A stretch of DNA of 64,000 nucleotides. It comes from Coturnix japonica (lineage: Eukaryota > Chordata > Aves > Galliformes > Phasianidae). The position numbers and the translations under genes are program-made. Shown here in pieces: positions 26,966 to 41,300 of this stretch (the first letter of the stretch is position 1; each line of letters begins with the position of its first letter). The notes under the pieces are model-generated. The model worked only from the letters and a program-made list of their open reading frames with translations. It did no database searches and was not told where the DNA came from. The stretch is from assembly GCF_001577835.2 (NCBI RefSeq), contig NC_029520.1, positions 49,773,101 to 49,837,100 of the forward strand, given 5' to 3'.

Positions 26966-28446
26966 CTCATTGCCATTGGAATCAATGTTACGTTTGCAAC
27001 CTGGACAGATACATCCCCTCCCCCTTCCCTTGTGATCCACACGTGCTTCACTTATGCTGTCCCACACAACCACCTGCAGTATGTAACCTGCCCGGCAGTC
27101 TTTCTGGGTCCTTAAACACTTCTCTGAACTTCTTGAATTGAAATCTCTCCTTTGATTTGTTCACTTAATTCATCTTCATCTCCTACACGTGGACACGGTG
27201 ACGTCTGTCCTTGGTCAGGCAGCAGTGGTGGCTGCCTGCGTACAAATGTATAACACAAACTTATGGGAGGAGATGGCAGGAAACTGGGCCATTCATTTCT
27301 TGGGATGGCTCTCAGCTACTGTTATTTTCCTTTAAGGTTCCTATTTAAATATTCTACTCTGCTCTCATTTAAAAATACCAGAGCATTTTTAATTGTCACC
27401 TGCATAGAGACACAAACATCTTTTCTCAGTGACAAAACCAAACTCCTCCGTGTGACTCGAGTTGCTTTTTGGTCCAATGGAATATGTTTATTTCAGCATG
27501 TGTTCTTTGCAGACAGGTGTTACAATTCAACACCTGTACCCAGCTTTAGCTGCCCCTCAGGCTTTCCTACAAGCTCATTCAAATGGCCAGTGCATGTCCT
27601 GTGTTTCTCAGGAGAGTAACATTGACGATGACCACATTTACTGTCCCATCCCACTGGTCCAACAACCATGTTCTCTCCAGGCACCAACAGCATAGTTACA
27701 CCTAAAGGCAATCTTCTTGTAGCATTGAACTCTAAGCAGGACTTAAAGGCTACAGCTTCTGTAAGTTTGGAAATAAGATAAATAGAGACCAAATATTCTT
27801 AAAACCCCAAACCAAGAAAGCCCAAGTCCCACATTTTTGTCCCATCCAGCATCGCCCTTATCTACAGTCCCTATCAACCCAACTGTACCCCTGCAAGCCA
27901 CCTCTCCCACCCACACTTCACTTTCCTCTCATCCCACACTGGGACTTTCCAAACCATCACACAAGCGTCCTTGAAGCCCCTCAGCTTTCAATGTATGTGA
28001 CACCATCAGTCTGCATGTGGGCAACATGGGATGGGTTCATGCTGTGGGTAGGAACAATTTAGAGGACACTGGATTTCAGGTGTTCCGTGCTGGAGCTGCC
28101 CACAGCCACTCTCACCTGGCTGGGATGGCAGCAGGACTTGGAGTTGTAAGTATGCAGAAAGCCAGCGTGCCTGGAGCTGCAATAATCCTTGTTAGCAGCC
28201 CCCTGCTGCACGGTCCAGCTTGCCGTGACAGAGGCCCTGCTGCAGGTTTGGAGTGAAGGCTCGTGAAGCTTTCACCTGCATCTTCCAGCAGCTTTTTCTC
28301 CTAAGTTCCTGCCTATGAAGGAGGTGTTTAATAGCTACAGAAGTGCTCTTTTGGTGCTTTACATCACCTGAATGCCTGTCTGTGTACCTCGAAATGAATA
28401 CTCCGTTGGTGGTTTCACACAGAATGGAAATGATCTTGTCTTTACA

Positions 28447-28535
28447 ATCATGGAATTGCAGAATATCCCAAGTTGGAAGGGGACCACAGAGATAACCAAG
28501 TCCAACCCCAGGCTCCATGCAGCACCACCCCTGCT
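28447..28535 (-). mobile_element. CR1 LINE fragment (3' end)
   Basis: TCATGGAATTGCAGAATATC, then cccaagttggaaggggacc, then aagtccaaccccaggc. This is a reverse-oriented CR1 terminus. Confidence 0.85.
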
Positions 28536-31500
28536 TCTCCGTGCTCCAGCAGTATTTTACTCTTCCTCTAGGCTGTGTATTTACCTCTGAGATGCTGCTG
28601 ATCTCTTTTATGCCTCCTGTGCTCTTTAATATTAATCTAGTTGGACTAAGATCCTAAACACATTAGTGCCAGGAAAGCCCTGTGATTTGGAGGAGAGAAG
28701 AAAGGTACAGTATTTTGTGAGCAGCTAATCCAGATAAAGGCTGTCTTCTTCCCCACAGCTTTTGCCATCTCCCTGCACACGTTCAGATGGCAGCTGGCTC
28801 CCATCCCCATCCTGGCAGGTTACAAGCAGGTCGGCTCTAAGCCTGTAAGCTTTTCCTTCTCCATACGGGCACAGGGAAATGTGTGGCAAGCTCCTGTATT
28901 TACCCAGGGCAGCTTTGCAAACAGCAAGTACTCTGTGTCTCTTCTTAATGCTGTCTTTTCTCAGGCAGAGAATGAAAAGCTGCTTCATCAGTAATTGTGC
29001 AAATGAGCTTCCTGGGAAGGAGGGAATGAGTGGAGCAAGGCTGCTGGCATGGAGGGAGCTGGTGAGACTGGCTGCTACTGTGGGACATATGGCATTCGGG
29101 TAAGGGAGAGATGTTTGCTGGTAAGAGTCAATAGCTGCAATGCCTCACAAAGTAGGGGAGCAGCCTCTTTCTGCTGGGCTCTCTTGCTGCTCAGCACCTT
29201 TACAGGAGAGAGGGCAAAACCCTGCCCTGCACCAGGACAGGGGAAAATACTGAGGCTTTGTGGGCAGGCAGACCTGATAACACTCGGGCAAACCCCCACT
29301 GATGGAGATGTGCTCATTTCTGCAGTGCCCATCAGCTCATTGTCCCTTTCATTCCTGCTCTGCCTCAGCCCAAATGCTTGGGGATGTAGGAGACCATGAA
29401 AATAAGAGGACAGGAAAGAACTGCAGATCCACAGCCGCGAAAAGATGAAGCCTCTCTAACATACTTATAGTGCTTTACCCTCCTGTCTGCGGCTGAAATA
29501 GCAGCTCAGACTCATTTCTTGTGTTCACTGAATATCAAAGTGATTCACCCTCAAGGCTGCAATTTATGCAGCCTCACGGCTCTCTTTGTTTAAGCTGCGA
29601 AATAATTCAGACCAGTGAAGCTAATCGCTGCTCACTGTAAGGCCATTCTGCACATATTTTCCTTTATGAGGGAGATGTAAAGTGGAGATTAGTTATGTTT
29701 TTATTCTTTTTACAGCCCTGTAATTTAGCCAAAGTGATGTCAAGTACCCCATAACAATCCAAAAAATGCTTATGTATTATAGATGTGATTTTTACTGATA
29801 AAGGGGAAGGAGACATGAGGAGGAAAGGGGAAGAAATAGGAAGAGGAAAATGGAGAGGAACATGGCAGGCAGTGAGCGACTTGAACAGCAGATGTCTTCA
29901 TGCAAAATATCCTTTGCTTGCCAAGTTAGACATGAAGCCCACTTTCATTCCTCCTAATTCCACTGATGCCAGTTGGGGAAGGCACGTCCACAGCACTATC
30001 AGCTTTTGCAGTTGAAATACAGATCTGCCATGAACTGAGGAAATCAAAACTACCAAGAATTGCACTTCAGGTTTTCACTCCAGCTTAAAAAACGTAAGGA
30101 GTACAAAACCCTGATGGCTGTAGGGTCACTTCTGGACACTTCCAGATCCATGTTCATTTACATACTGACATCAGGATACAACCAAGATTCTCCCGTTGTC
30201 TCAAGTGTTTTACCTCGCCCACCTTGGCAGCAGCAATCACAAGTCTATGACTCACATACTGTATCAATAGTGCAAATGAGAAGAAAATATTGTTCCTACT
30301 GCCATTTAGCCAGAGGTACTCCCACAGCTCCCCAGTCACAAGAGACCTGAGTAAATCTTCCTTCCCTACAGTGCAATGCTGTGGACTCTGAGCCGAGCTG
30401 TTGTAACCCACGTTATGTTAAAGAAATAAACAGAGAGTGTACTATAGCTTTGTGCCAGGAGTCTCTGATATGGTGCCGTGCAAGAGATTACGAGCAAACT
30501 AGATTAAATGATGATTAATAGAACAGTTTAAGATTTTCTGGAGCTGATGGCAACTCAGATTTACAGAGATCAGCAATGAAGTTTCCCAAATATGGGCAAT
30601 GTTTCAACTGAAATGACCGAAAAACAAATAAAATACCCTAGATGCAAAGGCTGCTAATGAGCATTAGTAAAAATTAAAAGTAGTGAAGTATCAGAGGAGA
30701 AAAATGGGATTCCATGTGGATGGACCTCAGTAGCATTGAAGCCCAATAAAAATGGGGTGGTGCTTTGCATCACAAGTGCAAGGACACGGCCTTGGTTGAG
30801 AATAGGCAAGGTAGTAATTCTCCAGCACTACCCTTATTCTGCTTATTCAGACCTGGTAGCTTTTGCAAGTTGGTGCTGCATTGTCTGGCTCCTCTTACCA
30901 AAGGGCTGCTCATGGATTTGACTTTTTCCATTCAACACAAGAGCTGAATTTATTTCCAACACCAGGCAGCAATAAGTTCCTAGAAGTCTAGGGCTAGAAA
31001 TCAAAGTATCTTGTAGTTTAAATGCCCAGCTGCAGTTGTAAAACCACCCTAGTTTATGACCTATCCTTTGCTCACACTTTTGCTTTTTATGTCCATGTTT
31101 AGCCCCCTAGTCTTTATTAGGAGTTTATCTGCAGCATCAGCAGATAAAGTCTTACTGGACTAATACCAACCAAACAGAAACAATGGCTAAAATAATATCT
31201 AGAAGTGCATAATTGACTGAAAAGAAATTAATTTCTAGCTTTTCCTCAAGTATAATTTCCAGTTCATGGGCTAAATTCACTAAGAACATTGAAAACTTGC
31301 CCCCAGGGCTTTGGCATTAAAGTAATCAATGTGTGTACTTGGCCCAGAATTGCCTGAATTTCAACTGCTGGCCATGTACCAAACTGCCTACTCTCTGGAA
31401 CCAGTAGGTTCATTGAAGCCTGATTCCTGCCCTAAGACTACAAATGATTTCCAGAGAAAGAAGGCCCTTCCTTTCTCATGAGGCCTTATCTTACAATTAG

Positions 31501-31693
31501 CAATCATAAATCACAGATGGCTTCTTATTAAGCCAGATAGCATAGGTCTTCTCGAAGCCCAAGTCTATAGATGGGAGTTCTACTAGTCCAGGGGCCACTA
31601 AGCTCACCTAGATACTGTTGTATTTTGTAGGTAATTAAAGAATGATGTTGTCCTGCTGATTATTTATATCTTTGAGCTCAGCTCGTTTAGAAA

Positions 31694-31850
31694 GAATCAA
31701 AGAATCATAGAATAGAATCACAGGATCTTTGATAACGTAAAAGATCTCTAAGATCATTTAATCGAAGCATCCACCTACCACCAATTTTGCCCACTGAGCC
31801 ACATCCCTCAGTGCCACATCTCAGTTCTTGAGCACCTCCAGGGACGAATC
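31694..31850 (-). mobile_element. CR1 LINE fragment (3' end)
   Basis: Begins with the reversed tail (agaatcatagaatagaatca) and runs into a diverged body with cccactgagccacatccctc and gagcacctccaggga, both typical of reversed CR1. Confidence 0.8.
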
Positions 31851-32320
31851 AGTAGTTCTACTTGATATTCCCACATTCAACCATAACTTTATCATAAATT
31901 TTGAATAGAAATGTGTTTGTTCTTAGAGCCCCCATTTCTAAGGTGATAAGGCCAACACAAGTGATTGCATTTAAAAGATAGATGTTCGCTGCCACAGCTG
32001 CATGGGAAAGCTTCAAAATATAACTCAGCTGTAAACTGCAGGCTCAGAAATGCAAATAAGGAATCTACACTTTATTACTATTACTTCTAAACCTTGCAAG
32101 ATTTGAAAGGTTGGGGTAGCAGCATAGCCTCCAAGGCCAGAAATTATCATGTTTAACTGCTAGCATCTAGGAGTACTTTATGTGCTGTGCTTGCAAGAAT
32201 GCCATGTAATACATGGTCCTAGACACACTAGTAGGTTATAGCAATATTTTGGCCTCCCTGGAGGCAGACACAGTGTGATCTTGCAGCCAAGGTGACAGAG
32301 CAGTTGGCCTGCAGTGCCCA

Positions 32321-32361
32321 GTGTCCTAGCAACAGCTTGGCCTGGCCCAGCCGCCATGTTG
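32321..32361 (+). promoter_or_regulatory. RFX X-box-like site and YY1-like site at CCDC175 start
   Basis: GTGTCCTAGCAAC at 32321-32333 fits the X-box pattern (GTNRCC, short spacer, RGYAAC) with one mismatch in the first half. CAGCCGCCATGTTG at 32348-32361 contains the YY1 motif GCCGCCAT and overlaps the start codon. RFX factors drive ciliary and spermatid genes, which would suit a testis-enriched coiled-coil gene; that link is inference. Confidence 0.5.
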
Positions 32362-35300
32362 AGGCCTGAGGCAGGCGCTGTGGCATTGCCACCCTCTGCG
32401 GTAGCTGTGGCTGCCATCCATCGCCTGCAGAGCCTGGGTGAGCGTGCGTGGGGCTGCTGGGGCACCTCCAGATCCCCAGGCAGGATGAGGCTGTGCCATG
32501 TGTGGGAGGGAGGGCTGCTCTCCCTTGGATGTGGCCCCACAGCCTGGTGTGAACGGGAGCAAGGAAAGCACCAAGCCTCAGCATTGTTTGTCATAAATAT
32601 CCTCAGATATTATGGTTCCTTCCTGCAGCCTGGTTTGGGGTTAATATGGGAGACATAAAATCCAAAGAAAAGAGTCACTGCAAGTGTTTGATGGAGACGA
32701 GCTATGTGTAGGCCGTGTGTTTCTAAATGAGATGGCTGCCGTGGTTATTAATGCATTTCCTCCTTGTCTTTTTGGTTTTGTTATCACATATGTGGCCATC
32801 TGGTTCCTCTGTGGGACTCTCAAGACTTTCTGGCAAGCACATAAGTGAAGATGTCTAGGGCTTTTTCTTCAAGGCTTTGGTCATGGCAGGTGATGTGAGG
32901 CAGGTGCTTGCGGTCCCCACAGCTTCTGAAGTGAGCACATGGCATGGTGTGTGAAGGAAGGACGTTTTAAATAGGCTGAAAGCACAGATTCAGTCCTTTT
33001 AGGCATTGAAAAGTTACAAGCTCTTGAATTATCTTGAATGCTATTTTCTTTTTCCTGGGCTGTATCAGACAAAAATCAGCTTATGGAGCTTTTGGGCCTT
33101 CTTGGAAGACAAATGTGACCAATAGAATCACATTTATCACCTGTGAAAAATACAGTCTGCTTCTGAGGTAGCTGAGTGGATTACAGAGATGCAAAATGGA
33201 AACAATTCAGCAATCAGCAATTTGGTGCAAAGGCCTTTATGAAGGAGATGGAGCAATGACTAAAAGCAGAATAAATTTGCTTTAAAAGGAAAGATTAATC
33301 ATCTTGCAAAAGAAGGATTGCTCCAAGTGTAAGCAAGGAAATTGAGCTAAGAGTAATAAAGTTTTCTAGAGAAAAAGCACTAAATAATCTAAATAGCAAG
33401 AGACAAATTTCAAACAAGCTTTATCTGGCTCTGAAGTATTCCTTTGAGAAGCAGGGGCAGACAAGTATTAAGGCTGAGCAGTCCCAAAGGATGGATTGCA
33501 CACACAGGGACGTTGCCTCTGGTAATCATTTCCAATTTCCCAATTTCAGAACATTCAAAACTTTCCATTGCTGTCAAATCTGTTTAACTGTGATGGAGAG
33601 TTATTCTTGTCTAACAAAACTGGTTTCTTATACAGAACCAGGATTGGGCACAGCCTGTGGTTATAGATATGTGTCGCAAAACATTCACTTCTGAAGGCCT
33701 CAGCTGTCAAACAAAGGACTGTGTGGAACAAGGATCTGAGCTTCCCCATTCCTTATGAGATTTGTTGCAGGGCATCATCTCAACAGCTTCGTTTCAAAGA
33801 CTGTACAAATATAAAGTCCCTAATAGAGTTTAAAACCTAGAGGTCAGAAAAAAGCACACACAGGTGAGCTGAATGTCTTGGGGTGACATGAAATATAGTA
33901 TGAGACCTGATTTGATGTAGAAATACCCCACTGAGTTAATGTCTGTGGTCTGCCCTGCTGGTCACTGCCAGGTGCAGTGCATCATGTGCCATAAGGACCA
34001 AGTGTTTTGGAGGAAGGATTGCAGGTGTGGGAAAGCACTGGCTTTATTAGGCTTAAAGAAGATGGAAAGCAAATGATGTTCTGTTGTGTGGAGGGGATAA
34101 ACTGTGACTGGTGCTGTTTTGGAGCAGGAAGTTTGTGCTTATGGTTCTGAATGGGAGAGGTCAGAAAGTGGATAGCTGATGTGTTTTGCATGTCACTTTG
34201 ATTTCTGTGCTGCTTTTAATAAGCTTAAGGGTTTGATAAAGAGAAGGGTTTTGACAGTGATGGAGGTGGCATCAGACAATGACTCGTGGAGCATAGAGTA
34301 AGAAAAAACAGAAAGGCTTTAAAAAAGTATCAGACACACAAAGTAATCCAGAGGGGCTCTGAAAGGGGGATGACTTAAAGCACTGCAAAAATAAGGCTTC
34401 ACAAGCAGAACTTAAATTTTAATATGGCTTTTAGCTTTTACTTCAGCTAATAACCTCTCTCAAGGGCTGTTTTAAAAGATGGTTTCCACAGAATTTAACT
34501 TGGAGCCATTTTAGGACTGAGAACTCTATCAGGTCCCATAGCCCTCATGTGCCCCCCATGCATCTGCCTTTTCCCTGCACCACAAGGAGTGTGGAAGATG
34601 CTGACCTACTTTAGAACAAGGCGAAAGATATTTGGCACGTAATTTTTGAGCAAATCTTTCTCTTTCAGAACTATTTTTGCAGAGCAGTAAATCAGAATTT
34701 GAAGTTTAAAAATGATCCATTTTTATTTTATTGTCTTTTGGTGTTGTTTTTGTTTGGTTTTTTTTTCAGAAAAATATGTGAAAAATGAAGACTGTGTGTT
34801 CAATGGGGAAATTGTGCAGCATCTTGAAGACACCATTGCTGCTATTAAGAAATTGGTAAGAAGAAAATAGTACTTAGTTTGAGATGTATAGCAGAAAATT
34901 AGCTGGTAACCACAAAATCAGTCTCCAACAGTTGTAATTTTACATGTGTTCTCCTGTGTACATTATATTCTACTCAAGAGAGAGGTAGGTTGGGTAAAGT
35001 TGGAGGATGGAAGCAGGTGGTGCTTTAACAAGTATCTCCATTGGGTATATTGGGTATATCCATCAGTAGGCTTTGAATCAACTATTCAGACCAGCGCTGT
35101 GTTAGCCTTATGAGATGAGTGTTTTATATAACATGCTGAACTCATAAAGCTGTTTTCTTTTTCACTGCTTCAGCTAATTGAGGATGTAATTCATATGAAA
35201 TTAAGAACCTCTTAGACATTTATTTTACATATCTAAATATTTCATCTTCTCAATGAAAGGCAAATAATTTATAGTCATGCATATAGAATTTGCTCCGTAC

Positions 35301-38300
35301 ACAGCAAAATTTAATGGTGTCTTTTCTTCCTGCATTGTCTTTGCTGATGATTGTAACAGCTAGCAAAAATGAGGAGAAAAATAGGTTTGGTTTTATGCAT
35401 ACGTTGCAATATCAGCATCCATTTAGGGACTGATTTCTTTCCCCATAGACTGGGGGGCGAAGGTGGGGGCTTTGTCAATCCACCTGAAATTCTCAGTCAC
35501 GTGAATTTTGGGATTCAATTGCTTGAGGGCTCCTCCCACCATTGGTTACCACCACTGGTTACCTTCCTTTTCTCTTGCTGTACCATCACTCTAAAGGTGA
35601 CCCTTCTCATACCACCAGCTGTGAACCAGATGATGACCTTCTGGTGTATCTGAAGGCCAGCTATGGGCTCTGTTCTTCAGCACAGCTTTGGGCCATGAGG
35701 AAATGAGGCTTTTCTGTTGCACAAGTGACACCCTGTTAAACAAGTTATTGTTACTTTGAAGACTGAAAGGACGAAAGAGAACAAGTATGAGCAAGGAGGA
35801 TTAAAAAAATGGTCTTTAAGGAAGAAGTGCTTTTTCACCTGTTATGCTTGTTCTCACTTGTGGATTTGTTAATTGACAGGAAGAAATGAGAAGGAACACC
35901 ATTGAATGCCTAGAAGAAGAGACTATAAAGAACAGCAAGCTTCGCTTCAGATTGCACAGTCTTCCAAGAGAGATTGCTGCAGAGATGGCAGGTAGAACCA
36001 ACCTCTTTCTCTGGAAAGAGAAGAAAATTGAGTTTTCTGTGCATGTAAATGATGTGAAGAATTCTGTGAAATAGAAAATAGAACTGGCAAATGGCTGCCA
36101 ATAACTTATTAATGAGTCAAGATGGGTGTTTGCTGAGGTGTGACTCTGTAAGGGATTATTCCCTTGTGTAACAGTGAGAGATGTCTTCACTGAATACCAT
36201 GCACAAGCACTAGAAGAACAACAGGAGAACTGCAGCATTCATTCCAACTGCAGCAGTGCCACAGCTGTTCTCTCATTCTGGTGATGAGGCACTTGAGTGC
36301 TCTGTGCTGCAAGTTCCTTTCTTGTGAAGTAGGATTAATAATGATGTAATAAGAAACGCTACTTTGGGTGGGGTTCATCTGACCAGATGCCAATCAAGTG
36401 CCTCCTACAGCTGATGGAGAGAAAGGAGCACTTAGCCATGATTCATCTCATGTGGAATGGGTGTTTAAAGCAAGACAGAAGAATCACAGACTTGAAGTAC
36501 CTTGATCTTTGGCTAAGAAGAGATGAAAATAGATGAAAATGAAGACTGAGATTTCTTTCTTTCTATTTTCACCTTTAAGATGCCCGAGGCATACTCTGCT
36601 AGATCTCATAAGTTCTTCACTAGGAGAGTGGTTAAGTCCTGGAACAGGCTGCCCAGGGTGGTTGTGGATGCCCCGTCCTTGGAGGTGTTCAAGACCAGGT
36701 TGGACGGGGCCCTGGGCAACCTGATCTAGTAAAGGTGTATGTTTGGTGGCCCTGCCAGGCAGGGAGGTTGGAACTACATGATCCTTGAGGTCTCTTCCAA
36801 CCTGGGTCATTCTGTGATTCATCTGCCTTGATTTAGTGGGCATGGGTGGTGGGTTGATGGTTGGAATAGATGATATTGGTCATCTTTTCCAACCTTAATG
36901 ATGCTATGATTCTAACTGCAATGTAAGCACAAAGGTCAGTGGTCAAGTAGCTGATCTAGATGAGTAATGGGATTTATTTATTTACAGGAGAAGCAGTGGA
37001 GTTGGGTTTGTTTATCAGGGTAACCATGAGGCTGTGTGATCAGCTTTAGGCTCATTGGGAAACAGCAGAGAGTTTTAGTGGAGTTACTGGAGTTTTCTTT
37101 TCCAGCTGCATTTTCTGTTTGTTGATTTGTTCCCTCACCTTCTCTCTGCCTTACAGCATGGTTGCTGTGCAGGTAGCTGGCTGTTTATACCAGCTGCTGT
37201 TTTTGGGTGGGTGGTTGTGCACTCATGTGACTGTTATCTCAGAAGCTGGAGAGATGTGCTAGTACAATGCCCATGCACAATAGAGCTTTATCCACTCAGC
37301 CTCTTCACGTGGGCTCTTCAGTTTCACACAGCTATGGCTCTTCAGGGAGAAATGCTGTTGAATTCAAGCAAGGTGATCCTGCTCCTTCTCTGTGGCTGCC
37401 AGAGCTGCTGGTGCAGATGTTTTTCAGTGTATATTTATCATTTTGCTGTATGCCCAGGGAATTTAGTAGGCATATAGTATGAACAAGAGCAATGGCTCTC
37501 TAAGAACACAGCAGACTTCTTCTCGTTGATAAATGATGATGACTCAGGGAAATTGTGATGAGACTGAAATGCTGAAATAAAACCTGATTTAGGGGATGTT
37601 ATTTCGTTAGTGCCTTAGAATCACAGCTATTCCTTGCCAAGTGACAGTACTTATAGCTGTGGGTCCAAGATTATGAATCAATCCCTTTATGCATTATCTC
37701 AGCCATGCTTTTTTGCAGCTAAGAGGCTTCTGTGTGTTTTGTATTTATTTTGTAGCTCTTGTTGCTGCGTCACGTGAGTCTGGTGCTGTTAAGATGAATC
37801 AGCTGCAGTCTGCATTGAAAAACATTGCTTATGAAATTGACTTACTGGAAAAGAAGCAAGCCCTTTGTGAAAGGCAGAATGCTGCACTGTGGTACGTATT
37901 TATCTGAGCAAGGAAAAACATACTGGCAAGGTGATTAAGGCGAACAGAAATGTGATGAAAACATGGTGAGCAGTGCTTGTCTCTCACCCCTGCAGCTCGC
38001 TGCAGTGTTTCTAGGCAACTCTGTGCTGCTGCAGCATCAAGCCTGCTTCTCCAGATCTAGTTTCTTTAATATCAGAGCCTGCTTGCTGCTGCCTGAAACC
38101 CTGATAAGCTTGGCTGGGGACAGCTGGCTGCTGCCTGGCTTCTCACTTTGGCAAAGGAGAGTTTTCTCTTTCAATGATTTATGTTAAGGAAAGACTGCAA
38201 AGATCATAATTTTTTTTCCTAAACTGAGAATTAAAAATGGGAGGAACCCTAAAACTGGATGATCATTATGGTAGTTTTCAACCCAGATTACTCTATGATT

Positions 38301-41300
38301 CTGTGAATCAGTAACTGTGATAGAGGTCCCTCTTCTTCTTCAAGAGGTACCCAAAGATGACAGAGACTCGGTAGATGATTCTTGTTTTCTCCCCCAGCAG
38401 ATTTCGTGTTACTGTCACCCCCTGGTAAGCTGCTATGGAGCTGTTCAAAAATAAACCATAACATGTTTTCTTAGGGGAAGTTTTCTTTCTCCTTTCGTTT
38501 GGTGCTTGAAGGCAGACCTTCCATTTTTAATGAACCTTATGGAAAATAATCCCACTGCAGTCCCAGGCTGGATGGGTTGTGAGCAACCTGCTCTAGAGGG
38601 AGGTGTCTCTGCCTATAGCAGGGGGTTGGAACCGGATGGTCTTAAAGGTCCTTTCCAACCCAAACCATTCAGTGGTTCTATGAAAAAGTAGAACTTTGAG
38701 AAAGTAATAATATAAAGAACAGACAGCTGTTCCATTAGAGTGAAGTGTCTTGGTCTTAATAACACATGCTGGTGAATGTTGTGACTTACAGTGGAGTCTG
38801 AGTTGTCAACATATGGATAAGCAATTAACATTTGAAGCAGTGATCAGTAACAGAAGACATTAATGGTTTGGGTTTTTTGTTCAGTGAGGAACAAAAGCGC
38901 CTGAAGAAACAGCATAAAGAAAGAGTGCACTTACTGAACGAAAGGATGGCAACGAGAATTAGCACAAATGTGCTCTTACTTGAGACTGATCGTAGAACAA
39001 GAGCTATAGAAAGAGAACTAATCAGTGCAAAAGCAGCATTAGAAGAACTGCAAGCAAAAATAGCTGAAAGAATGAGTCAGCTTGAGAAAGAGATGGAAGA
39101 ATGTGATGAAAAGGTAAAGGTTTTGAAATGCCCTGAGAAACTGTGCCACATGCTGTGTTTGGTTTTCTATTTGCAGCTAACTTAAGTCTCCACAGCAGCC
39201 AAATACAGAACTGACTTGTTGTAGATGTGCTTTGTCTGTGTGTGTGTAGGAGGTTCTTACGTGCACACACAAACACACACACATTGAAATTGCACGGTAT
39301 ATAAAATCCATTTTCTATCAGCTCATCTCATGATGTGTCTGTATCGGTCCTTCTTGCTGCGTGTGCGACAAATGATTGCTGGGACTGCATCCCTTCAGAC
39401 ACACTGCTTAAAATAAAAGTGCCTATATTTACCACCAAACTGTGAGATAAGGTTTTACTGGTTTTTATATCCTGTCCTACTTTCAGTTGCATACATTTGG
39501 TATCCTTGCTTGTTAAAAACAAGCAAATAGATTAAATGAAAGCTTGGTCATGGAAATTATATCTCTGCAGAACAGAACTGTAGCAGCGTTCCCGGATGGT
39601 ATAATCAGGTTCCCACAATGAAATAAAATCACATGAGCTCTTGAGACATCATAGAGTCATAGAATGGCCTGGGTTGAAAAGGACCACAATAATCACCCAG
39701 TTATAACCCCCTGCTGTGTGCAGGGTCACCAACCAGCAGCCCAGAGCCACATCCAGCCTGGCCTTGAATGCCTGCAGGGATGGGGCATCCACAGCCTCCT
39801 TGGGCAACCTGTTCCAGTGCATCACTACTCTCTAGGTGAAAAACTTCCCTGTTATATCTAACCTAAACCTCCCATGCCTCAGTTTAAAACCATTCCCCCT
39901 TGTCCTATCACTGTCCACCCTCATAAGCAGTCATATCCCCTCCTGTTCAGATCCACATTTGCATCATCTATTAATTATCATTTCTTTTTCATCTAGGATT
40001 TATTCCTTTGGTACGTAGCTGTGGTTTTTGCAGAAGGTTATTTTCTGCCAGCGTAGCTGTTGTGCTCATTTAATTTTGAAAGGCTCCAGATGCTTTCATA
40101 TAAATTTTTAAGCAACGCATCGCGTGTTACTAAGAATGAATTAATTGTGCCATTTTTTAATGCAGAACAGAGAAATGAAAAAAATCCTCGACGCTCAGAA
40201 GGAAAAAACTTCGGCAAAACAGCGCGAGTTTGAAAACCTGAATGTAAAATTATCAGACCTGCAACATCTGATCAATCTGAATTCCACAGTAAGTTCAATG
40301 CAGGATTCTTGTGGATCAGTTGAAAGATCAACTTTCAATTCCATAATCAGTCAAAGCGAGGGGAATTTAGAGTAAACTGCAGTCTACCTTTTAAGGATAA
40401 TAAGCTTACGTGTTAGCTCACTGGATGGCAGATATCTGTAGATAGATGTAATAAATACGGCCTTATCCTCTGTTTTTTCAGTGGACAGTTGTTGTTTTGA
40501 GTGGGAAATCTCAGACTTTCTAGAAAATATTAGAAGAAAATCCCATTCAGATGTTACCAAATCTTGAAGATCAGCGGCAGGAAAGGCGTTTGTTGTCTGG
40601 TGGGTTGCTGTTGTTGTTTTCTTAATGTATTTTATTTTGGCACAGCCTGTTTTATCTTTTATAGGCTATACATAATGAGAAAATTCTCATCGCAGAACTG
40701 AAAGAAAAGAGGGAACACTTGGAAAAAAAGATGGATCTGAATAAGGCAGACATGGTGGCAGCTGTGGAAAAGAAGTAAGAATTCATAAATCCTTTGGTCT
40801 GATCTTTCTGCTGAACCTGCATCAGTGTTTTCAGTGGAAAAGATGACACCAATATTTATGATGAAGCAGCCAAATTCCATCCTCAATGTAGCGTCACCCA
40901 GGGTAGCTCCTCAGCTGCTTCCCCTCTGACTCTGCCACTGGTTGTGTGAAGGTTTTATATGACTGAAGGGGATGGGGAAAAATGAGACTTTCTGATGGTT
41001 CAGTTTTGCTGTTTGAACTCCTTTTGCTCTCCAGGATGAGCTAAGAACCCATACAAAGAAGAAAATAGGAATTGTGTGAAATTTGGGGAAAATTATCATT
41101 CAGAATGTTAACTAATGTTTTTCTTGATGGCAGCACAAATCCATTAATGACTTCATGCAATGAATACTGCCATTAATTAACAGTGTAATTACTGTAAAGA
41201 AATGAGCTGCAGCCACCATCTGGTCATGGCTTTTGCTTCTGCAGACAGTTACAAATTGCTTCTCTTTACACTCTGGAGTACCAGTAGGAGGATCTGTGCT

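Larger units (their letters stand above)
26966..32300. other. RTN1-CCDC175 intergenic region
   Basis: No gene was recognised in these 5.3 kb. CR1 fragments lie at 28447-28535 and 31694-31850. An AT-rich unique block at about 29460-29725 has the look of conserved non-coding DNA, but that is only an impression. Open frames here are short and lack familiar motifs. Confidence 0.65.

Noticed and set aside
32314-32658. Single 114-codon open frame over CCDC175 exon 1
   Set aside because: Only 32356-32437 is coding. A strong GTGAGC donor follows, and the rest is intron read-through.
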